This document shows positions 1-5,688 of a stretch of DNA of 14,191 bases, in pieces (the first letter of the stretch is position 1; each line of letters begins with the position of its first letter). The stretch spans positions 1 to 14,191 of the forward strand of contig CAILMK010000463.1 in the NCBI GenBank assembly GCA_903835275.1, written 5' to 3'. Source of the stretch: an uncultured bacterium (GTDB lineage Bacteria; Bacteroidota; Bacteroidia; CAILMK01). A program made the position numbers and the translations under genes. The notes under the pieces were generated by a model, which did not search any database, was not told the origin of the DNA, and was given only the letters and a program-made list of their open reading frames with translations.

Positions 1-1353
1 ATAAAAAGGTTTTGGTTCTTTCTGCAATCCGCTCGTGGAAGTTTTAATAAATTGTATATCCTGCCCCAGGAGTTTTACGTCCTCCTTGCTCAGGCCGGAA
101 CCTGCGCCGGAAGGTGTGCCGCTTCCTTTTTCAACAGTGATCTCGTACTCCTTCGTTTTATCAGTAATGTACTTTTTCGCATTAATATCGAAGTAAGAAA
201 ACTCAAGTGAGGGGATGGTATATTTACCCATCTTCTTAGGGATAATGGTGTATTCAAAAGTCTTGGTTCCCGGTGCATCAGTCGATTTCGGGTCATACAC
301 ATCCCAGTCAGGGGGCAGGTCAAGCGTGAATGCCTGCAACTGCTGTAAATTACCTGTGCCTTCTACTGTGACTCTGTAGGTGAGTGCATCATTTTCCTTG
401 AGTTTTGTTTTATCAATATTGGCGTGTATCCTGAAGCTGCCCACCAATCCGCTATAACCGGATGGTTTGCCCGCTTCCGGAACGTCATTGATGTGAAGTG
501 TGATTGGATTGCTCAGCACCTTTTTTCTATACTCCTGGTATTGTGGCTCATTACCAAAAGGGTTACCAAATGGATTTGAAAAAATATCAAATGGATCATT
601 TCTCCTGCGATTGCTTCCGGGTACTTCCAAAGCAAGGGCCAATTCCATTTCAAAAGGTTCAAGGTTTATATTCCCTGAATGTTGAGGGTAAACAATGGTT
701 TTGTAAATAACTGCTGAAAAGTATTTTTTGCCATTTTTATTCTCCGGGATTAATTGCTTATCCTCCTTGTCCGCAAGCTCCTTGGTCCAGAATCCGGTAA
801 AATTAGGTTTCTTCGCATTCGCAACCTGCGCCTGCGCAACTTTATAGAGATAGAGTTTGTAGGTTAGGGTTATAGGTTCACCTTCGTAAGCACTGCTTTT
901 ATCGGCAGTTACAGAAATAAAATATTCGGGACCTCCATTTCCTTCTGTGCCGTCGTCCTTACCGTTTTTTTGATTTTTTGGGGCGCTGCCTTTCGTAACC
1001 TTTACGGTTATTTCATTGGATTGAAGAGTGCCTTTCTGTGTTTTGATAATTGCAGGAGGTATTTTGAATGTCCCTTCTTTTTTTGCACGCAGCCTGTAAA
1101 TATAACTGAAGCTTTCGCTCATGCGCCCGTTGACGATATTGACGCTGCTGCTTTGCATGGGACCCATCAATACATCAAAGTCTGTGATTTGTGGCAACTT
1201 CAATCCCGCGCCGTTGCCTTCCACATCCCATTGAATCTGGAAAGCATCACCTACGGCAACTTCCACTTGTGCAGGGGACGCAGTGAATTTTTGCGCGTGA
1301 ACGCCTATGCTTGCTGCTAGAAATAGAAATAATATGTAAAACGCTTTTCTCAT
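1..1353 (-). CDS. batD: BatD-like exported oxygen-tolerance protein (3' end beyond the window)
   Basis: The frame is open for 451 codons from the ATG at 1353 to the left edge with no stop, so the C-terminal part is missing. Residues 1-20 form a Sec signal peptide (hydrophobic core FYILFLFLAAS, likely cut after HA). The body is rich in beta strands and resembles the BatD family: strand-rich repeats at about 23-120, 145-285 and 300-410, a low-complexity loop near 250-270 (NPFGNPFGN), then a stretch leading to where the family has its transmembrane helix. In known Bat clusters BatD is the large periplasm-facing partner of the vWA proteins BatA and BatB. Its biochemical role is unproven. The gene starts 10 bp after the batC stop and closes the visible operon. 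Codons in other frames here give only shadows. The family assignment rests on sequence pattern and gene order. Confidence 0.9.
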   Translation of the reverse strand, partial: MRKAFYILFLFLAASIGVHAQKFTASPAQVEVAVGDAFQIQWDVEGNGAGLKLPQITDFDVLMGPMQSSSVNIVNGRMSESFSYIYRLRAKKEGTFKIPPAIIKTQKGTLQSNEITVKVTKGSAPKNQKNGKDDGTEGNGGPEYFISVTADKSSAYEGEPITLTYKLYLYKVAQAQVANAKKPNFTGFWTKELADKEDKQLIPENKNGKKYFSAVIYKTIVYPQHSGNINLEPFEMELALALEVPGSNRRRNDPFDIFSNPFGNPFGNEPQYQEYRKKVLSNPITLHINDVPEAGKPSGYSGLVGSFRIHANIDKTKLKENDALTYRVTVEGTGNLQQLQAFTLDLPPDWDVYDPKSTDAPGTKTFEYTIIPKKMGKYTIPSLEFSYFDINAKKYITDKTKEYEITVEKGSGTPSGAGSGLSKEDVKLLGQDIQFIKTSTSGLQKEPKPFY

Positions 1354-1363
1354 TCTTTTAATC

Positions 1364-2215
1364 CTACCATTGTTCAGTTTTTGGGTGACTGGTTGCTTTT
1401 TCTTTCGCAGCTTTCAAAAGCATTTTCTTCTGTACTTTTTGTTCGGCGTCTTTTAATCCAACCAGTATTTTTTGTGCCTGTTCATCACTTATTTTACCTT
1501 TTTCTTCCCTGGCAGCACCTTTCTGATCCTTTTCCTTGTCTCCCTGCCCGCCTTTTTGCTGGTCTTTTTTATCTCCCTTGTCACCCTCTTTTTTGTCCTG
1601 TCCGTTTTTATCTTTCTGGTCTTTGTTCTTATCGCCGCCATTCTTCTGATCTTGTTTTTTATCCCCGTCTTTTTTGTCTTTGTTATCCTTTTTGTCCTTG
1701 TTGTTTTTATTCTTGTTCTTCTTGTTTTGCTCCTGTTCCTTTTTTAATTTCTCCAGGGCATAGCACAGATTATATTTGGCGTCCTTGTCATTGGGATTAT
1801 TTTTCAGAGCGGTTTTGTATGCTTCTATGGCAGGCTCCCATTTTTTATTATCGGTATTGGCATTACCTGTATTGTAGGAAGTCATTGAGCGTTCAGGTTT
1901 TGTATTTGCATACTGCAAGGCAGATTCAAACTTTGCCTGTGCACCGCTGGTGTCTTTCTTACGATAAAGTGCATCACCGTAATTGAAATAACCCCTGAAA
2001 TCCTTGCCGTCCTCATTCAATGCCTTGATGTAATCAGACAAGGCATCATCGTACTCTTTTTTCTCATAGTGCTTATTCCCTGACCTGAGGAACTGAACTT
2101 TCAACGGGGAATCCGAGCAGGAATAAAGCAATCCCGAAAATAAAATCAACAGTAAAATACGGACATAGCTACGCCTCGCAGCCACGTTGAATATTTTAAA
2201 GTAAATAGCTTTCAT
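1364..2215 (-). CDS. batC: BatC-like TPR lipoprotein with a Lys/Asp/Gln-rich tail
   Basis: This 283-residue protein has an N-terminal hydrophobic segment (about 18-31) ending in L-Y-S-C, a plausible lipobox with Cys33 as the lipidated residue. Three tetratricopeptide-like repeats follow at about 40-155, with the usual small and aromatic residues (for example EKKEYDDALSDYIKAL and WEPAIEAYKTAL). Residues 160-240 are an almost pure Lys/Asp/Asn/Gln/Gly run, probably disordered. The end (about 242-265, ISDEQAQKIL) matches the short conserved C-terminal helix of BatC proteins. TPR repeats normally mediate protein contacts, so it probably scaffolds BatA, BatB and BatD at the membrane; that is inference. 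The start is 5 bp after the batB stop, indicating co-transcription. The hydrophobic frame on the opposite strand is an artefact of the Lys-rich codons. Confidence 0.9.
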   Translation of the reverse strand: MKAIYFKIFNVAARRSYVRILLLILFSGLLYSCSDSPLKVQFLRSGNKHYEKKEYDDALSDYIKALNEDGKDFRGYFNYGDALYRKKDTSGAQAKFESALQYANTKPERSMTSYNTGNANTDNKKWEPAIEAYKTALKNNPNDKDAKYNLCYALEKLKKEQEQNKKNKNKNNKDKKDNKDKKDGDKKQDQKNGGDKNKDQKDKNGQDKKEGDKGDKKDQQKGGQGDKEKDQKGAAREEKGKISDEQAQKILVGLKDAEQKVQKKMLLKAAKEKATSHPKTEQW

Positions 2216-2220
2216 CTTTA

Positions 2221-3246
2221 TTAAAATGGTTTCCAGTTAAAAAGTGTACTTTTTCTATCCGGTATTATTAATTCACAAAGTAGCAAAAACAATGCCCCTG
2301 CCAGCACCCATTGGAACTGGTCATCGTAATCAGTATATCTTTTGGATTCAATGCCTCCTTTTTTCAGTTTCGATAATTCATTGACGACATCCTCCATGGT
2401 CTGGTTGTTTTCATTTAGGCGGAAATATTTTCCTTCTCCTTTTTCGGCCAGTAGCTTAAGCATGGTATCGTCCAGTTTACTTACAACTGTCCCGCCTTTT
2501 TCATCTTTCATAAATCCGTTCATCACTCCATCCCTGTACAAAGGAATAGGTCCGCCTTGTTCGGTCCCAACGCCAATAGTGTAGATAAGTGTTCCTGCTT
2601 TATTGGCAGTTTCGGCTTGCTCTTCAGCAGCGCCTTCGTGATCTTCCCCGTCAGAGATAAGAAGTATCACCTTGGATGCCTTGCTTTTTTCACTGAAGGA
2701 AGATTGCCCGATATTGATAGCTTCTCCAAGTGCCGTTCCCTGCGTTCCTGCCAGATCCGTGGAAACATTGCTGAGGAATATTTTTGCCGCAGTGTGATCT
2801 ATGGTCAGCGGCATTTGTATGTAGGCATGCCCTGCAAAAACCACCAGTGCAATACGGTCGCTTTCAAGTTTGTCAATCAGCCGCGAGGCAAGTTGCTTGG
2901 CACGCTGCATCCTGTCCGGTTTTACATCCTGTGAATTCATGGAGCGGCTAATATCCAATGCAATTACCAAGTCAATTCCTTCACGTTTTACACTTTCTAT
3001 TTTGCTGCCAAGTTCAGGATTGGCTATGCCTATTGCAATACACGCTGCAGCCAGTGTAAATAAAATAAATTTCAGTATGGGTTTAAAGGTGGATTTGCCC
3101 GGCATCAATTGCGCGATCAGATCCGGATTCCCCATTTTTTTCAGGTTGCGGTTTCGCTGTATCCAATAGAAAATAAATAGCAAAGGAATGACTCCCGCTA
3201 TCCATCCGTAGCGATACAAATATTCGATATGTGCGAACTTAAACAA
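2221..3246 (-). CDS. batB: BatB-like membrane protein with von Willebrand A domain
   Basis: The 341-residue protein has hydrophobic segments at about 13-29, 58-76 and 312-328, and a vWA domain at about 90-290 between the second and third. The metal-ion-dependent adhesion site is intact: D98-x-S100-x-S102, a Thr at about 171 (GTALG) and D199 (SDGED). It should bind Mg2+ or Mn2+ and an acidic ligand, with the domain exposed on one face of the inner membrane. The start is TTG at 3246: the codon two before it is a TAG in frame, no ATG precedes residue 38, and the resulting N-terminus (MFKFAHIEYLY) matches the usual BatB start. The gene lies 22 bp after batA and 5 bp before batC. BatA and BatB are paralogues; order and the short N-terminus favour BatB here. 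Confidence 0.93.
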   Translation of the reverse strand: MFKFAHIEYLYRYGWIAGVIPLLFIFYWIQRNRNLKKMGNPDLIAQLMPGKSTFKPILKFILFTLAAACIAIGIANPELGSKIESVKREGIDLVIALDISRSMNSQDVKPDRMQRAKQLASRLIDKLESDRIALVVFAGHAYIQMPLTIDHTAAKIFLSNVSTDLAGTQGTALGEAINIGQSSFSEKSKASKVILLISDGEDHEGAAEEQAETANKAGTLIYTIGVGTEQGGPIPLYRDGVMNGFMKDEKGGTVVSKLDDTMLKLLAEKGEGKYFRLNENNQTMEDVVNELSKLKKGGIESKRYTDYDDQFQWVLAGALFLLLCELIIPDRKSTLFNWKPF

Positions 3247-3268
3247 AGTCTAAATATTCAATATTCTT

Positions 3269-4270
3269 TTATGGAATTGCCCTGACAACCCCATAGCGTA
3301 AAACAATTTCCAGCAATAAAAATGCGCCTGCCAATGCAGCGAAAAGATAAAACTTTTCCCCTTTGTGATGGAAGGCATTCACCTGTATTTTGGTTTTTTC
3401 AAGCTGGTCTATTTCCTTGTAAATATTTTTCAGTTTACTGTCGTTATCCGCGCGGAAGAACTTGCCATCTGTTTTTGTAGCGATGGTTTTTAAAAGCGGT
3501 TCATCTATATCTGCCTGAATCAGGGCAGTCCTTCCATCCGGAAGATGAATCTGTGCCTGGCCGTTATTTCCAAGTCCGATGGTATAAACGCGGATATGAT
3601 ATTTTTTTGCAAGGTCGGCAGCGGTATAGGGGTCAATGTCTCCGGTATTATTTGCTCCATCCGTCATCAGGATGATTACCTTTCCCTTGGAATCACTTTC
3701 ATGCAGCCGGTCTACTGCTGTTCCCAATCCCATACCAATGGCAGTTCCATCCGACAGGTTATTATCGCCACACTTGATGCTTTTCATCTGGTTAATCAGA
3801 ACAGTGTGGTCCGTAGTAGCAGGGCATAGAGTAAAACTCTCCCCTGCAAAGATCACTAGCCCGATGCGGTCATCCGGCCGGGATCGTATAAAATTGAGCG
3901 CTTCCTCCTTGGATTTTTCAATCCGGTTTGGGTGCATATCTTCGGCAAGCATGGAAAGGGATACGTCCATAGCCATGATAATATCGATTCCTTCCGTGGT
4001 GATCTGCTCATTGCTGAAGCTGGTCTGCGGACGGGCAAGGGCAATGATCAGGCAGGCAAGGCTTAACACCCTCAAAACCGGCATTGTTCTCAATGCCCAT
4101 ATTTTGAATTGGGAAGTTGTATTTCGGATAGCCTTCAGGTTGGAAAGAGTGAAGACAGGATTTCTTTTAGCCTTGAAAAAATACTCGTATGCCAATAACA
4201 AAGGAAGGGCAAGCAGTGCCCAAAGCCATGCCTTATCGGCAAATGTTATCGAATCGTAGAATTCCTTCAT
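3269..4270 (-). CDS. batA: BatA-like membrane protein with von Willebrand A domain
   Basis: The 333-residue protein has membrane segments at about 14-31, 62-79 and 307-325, flanking a vWA domain at about 92-295. The metal site is complete: D102-x-S104-x-S106, T176 in SDGTAIG and D204 in MTDGANN. It is the first gene of the visible bat cluster and is followed by batB after 22 bp. Bat proteins were named for a role in aerotolerance in Bacteroides. The molecular activity is not known, although vWA proteins of this type often work with MoxR AAA+ ATPases. No moxR or DUF58 gene sits immediately upstream here; instead there are 244 noncoding bases and the tag terminator. A TATTTTTG match 14 bp before the ATG could be its promoter -7 box. 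Confidence 0.93.
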   Translation of the reverse strand: MKEFYDSITFADKAWLWALLALPLLLAYEYFFKAKRNPVFTLSNLKAIRNTTSQFKIWALRTMPVLRVLSLACLIIALARPQTSFSNEQITTEGIDIIMAMDVSLSMLAEDMHPNRIEKSKEEALNFIRSRPDDRIGLVIFAGESFTLCPATTDHTVLINQMKSIKCGDNNLSDGTAIGMGLGTAVDRLHESDSKGKVIILMTDGANNTGDIDPYTAADLAKKYHIRVYTIGLGNNGQAQIHLPDGRTALIQADIDEPLLKTIATKTDGKFFRADNDSKLKNIYKEIDQLEKTKIQVNAFHHKGEKFYLFAALAGAFLLLEIVLRYGVVRAIP

Positions 4271-4284
4271 ACTCTAAAAAAGCG

Positions 4285-4292
4285 CAAAAATA
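4285..4292 (-). promoter_or_regulatory. Candidate -7 promoter box for the bat operon
   Basis: On the minus strand this reads TATTTTTG, a full match to the Bacteroidota sigma-A -7 consensus TAnnTTTG, 14 bp before the batA ATG. No convincing -33 TTG element sits at the expected distance, and the surroundings are AT-rich, so a chance match is possible. Confidence 0.35.
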
Positions 4293-4410
4293 ATAAAAAT
4301 GCGGGTACGTTGCAGGTAATGTGCAATTGCCCGCATTGCGCAAGTAAGCAAAAATTTTGCCAAGGAAGGTTGAATTTGAGGAAAAGTGTCTTGATGCTCG
4401 CTCCACGCTT

Positions 4411-4447
4411 AAAAAGACATGCCATTTCTTCAAGAAATGGCATGTCT
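4411..4447 (-). terminator. Rho-independent terminator downstream of tag
   Basis: A perfect 16-bp inverted repeat (4415-4430 with 4432-4447, one central base) begins AGACATGCC. Read on the minus strand it is followed directly by TTTTT. It lies about 70 bp after the tag stop and upstream of batA, so it should end tag transcription and isolate the bat operon. Confidence 0.75.
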
Positions 4448-4483
4448 ATAACTCGCGCTGTTCGGGCGTATCTTACATAAAAC

Positions 4484-4503
4484 CTGCGAGCGGACGCTCG
4501 CAG
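4484..4503. repeat. Short perfect GC-rich hairpin 3' of tag
   Basis: CTGCGAGCG and CGCTCGCAG form a perfect 9-bp inverted repeat with two central bases, 12 bp beyond the tag stop. On the minus strand only GGTTTTA follows, so it is a weak terminator by itself. It could be a first stop signal, or a palindromic repeat unit together with the larger hairpin at 4415-4447. Confidence 0.5.
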
Positions 4504-4514
4504 AAGCGGATCTT

Positions 4515-5102
4515 CTAAACTTCCTTGTGCCTGAAACAGGTAGTTAAATGATCATTAACCATTCCGGAAGCCTGCATAAATGCATAACATATTGTAGATC
4601 CTACAAATTTGAAACCCCTTTTCAGGAGATCCTTGCTCATGGCGTCCGATTCAGCGGTGCGGGCAGGAAGTTCGCCTTGCGTTTTCCACTTATTGACCTT
4701 GGTTTTGCCCTTGGTGAACTGCCAGATATATTCTGAAAAACTGCCAAACTCCTTCTGGATGGCAAGGAAAGCCTGTGCATTGCCAATTGCTGCCCTTATT
4801 TTCAACTTGTTACGGATGATTCCTTCATCCAGCATAAGCCTTTCGTAATCGGCATCAGTAAATTTGGCAATTTTCTTTGCATCGAATCCGGCAAAAGCCT
4901 TGCGAAATCCTTCACGGCGGTTCAAAATAGTTGACCAACTTAGCCCCGCCTGAAAGGCATCCAGGACCAGATATTCAAAAAGTAAGCGGTCATCCCTAAC
5001 GGGAAGGCCCCATTCTACGTCATGATAGTGTATCATCTTCTCTGTTGAAGTTGACCAGTTGCAACGTGTCTTTTCAGCCGATTTAATTTTACTTGCAGTC
5101 AT
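4515..5102 (-). CDS. tag: DNA-3-methyladenine glycosylase I
   Basis: This 195-residue protein matches the Tag family along its full length. It removes 3-methyladenine from alkylated DNA as the first step of base-excision repair in the cytoplasm. The zinc-binding set expected from E. coli Tag is present: Cys14 (RCNW), His27 (YHDVEW), His185 (NDH) and Cys189. The base-pocket region reads LDAFQAGLSW, with the aromatic Trp56 kept. The position of E. coli Glu38 is Asp48, a conservative change. The GFKFVGSTICYAFMQASG block near the C-terminus is typical. The N-terminus is about ten residues longer than E. coli Tag, but no better start exists. It is transcribed alone, divergently from the PepSY-like gene and ending at a strong hairpin. 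An 8-bp inverted repeat surrounds its start codon. Confidence 0.95.
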   Translation of the reverse strand: MTASKIKSAEKTRCNWSTSTEKMIHYHDVEWGLPVRDDRLLFEYLVLDAFQAGLSWSTILNRREGFRKAFAGFDAKKIAKFTDADYERLMLDEGIIRNKLKIRAAIGNAQAFLAIQKEFGSFSEYIWQFTKGKTKVNKWKTQGELPARTAESDAMSKDLLKRGFKFVGSTICYAFMQASGMVNDHLTTCFRHKEV

Positions 5103-5116
5103 ATAAAGGACTGCAA
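5093..5116. repeat. 8-bp inverted repeat spanning the tag start codon
   Basis: TTGCAGTC at 5093-5100 is the exact reverse complement of GACTGCAA at 5109-5116, with eight bases between. The tag ATG (5102-5100) lies at the junction of loop and stem. It may fold in the tag mRNA or be an operator in the divergent intergenic region; it could also be chance. Confidence 0.35.
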
Positions 5117-5123
5117 TTTAATG

Positions 5124-5131
5124 TAATTTTG
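5124..5131 (+). promoter_or_regulatory. Candidate -7 promoter box for the PepSY-like gene
   Basis: TAATTTTG fits TAnnTTTG and lies 75 bp before the ATG at 5207, in the 104-bp region between divergent genes. No -33 element is convincing. Confidence 0.3.
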
Positions 5132-5206
5132 TAAAAGCAAAAACCAGATCGTTCCTTCAAAAAGAATAAAAATAAAATATTTTCCCCTAATCGGCTGTGC
5201 CGGAAT

Positions 5207-5680
5207 ATGAAAACCCCCGTAATCCTTGTATTATTCATTATAATAAACCTGCCGTTATTGGCACAGGAGAAGCCGGAGGTTTGGGAAGTTATTGATTCCT
5301 TGCCCAGGAATCAGGTGCCTAAAGTTGTGCAAATGGCCTTTAAGCAAAAATATCCATCGGTTCGTCCCCTTTTCTGGTTTCAGTTGAATGATGATTATGA
5401 AGCTCAATTTGTAATGAGCGAAAAAAATGTTTCCGTGGAATTCAGCAAAGTTGGAAAATGGGTAAATACCGAAACGGTTTTGCCTGAAGAGGAATTCAGC
5501 GAAAAGATCATGGACTATGTAAGGCAAACCTATCCCAATTATGAATTGGACATGGTTATCCTTGAAGAAAGCCCGGTGGGTATATTTTATGATGTAACGA
5601 TCGTAAATGAAGAAACGGACATGGAGCTTATCTTTGATTCCTCCAGCAACTTTATGCGCAAAGCAGAATCTGTGGAGTAG
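5207..5680 (+). CDS. Secreted PepSY-like (beta-lactamase-inhibitor-like fold) protein
   Basis: The 157-residue product has a clear Sec signal peptide (residues 1-19, ILVLFIIINLPLLAQ, probable cut before QEKPE). The mature part contains two similar units of about 55 residues. Each starts with an amphipathic helix ending in YP (FKQKYPSV near 45-52 and VRQTYPNY near 105-112), then beta strands with acidic residues. This layout is characteristic of the small periplasmic PepSY-like/BLIP-like proteins (DUF2874-type) common in Bacteroidota. Their ligand is unknown; PepSY domains have been linked to protease inhibition, which is not shown here. It is a single gene, divergent from tag and convergent with the large T9SS protein, whose stop is only 8 bp away. 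No separate terminator is visible. Confidence 0.75.
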   Translation: MKTPVILVLFIIINLPLLAQEKPEVWEVIDSLPRNQVPKVVQMAFKQKYPSVRPLFWFQLNDDYEAQFVMSEKNVSVEFSKVGKWVNTETVLPEEEFSEKIMDYVRQTYPNYELDMVILEESPVGIFYDVTIVNEETDMELIFDSSSNFMRKAESVE

Positions 5681-5688
5681 AACCCGAT

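Noticed and set aside
90-323. Minus-strand frame of 77 residues at the left edge
   Set aside because: It is out of frame with the continuous 451-codon batD reading frame covering the same bases.
1472-1747. Plus-strand frame encoding a very hydrophobic, transmembrane-like 91-residue product
   Set aside because: It is the antisense of the Lys/Asp-rich codons of batC; complementing AAA/GAT-type codons gives Phe/Leu/Ile/Val. The minus-strand gene is well supported.
4233-4433. Minus-strand frame of 66 residues starting MKKWHVFLS
   Set aside because: It begins inside the tag terminator stem, overlaps the batA start and has an unremarkable composition, with no support as a gene.
4381-4514. CRISPR-like or phage-type repeats among the hairpins after tag
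   Set aside because: There are only two different palindromes, with no regular spacing or repeated unit.
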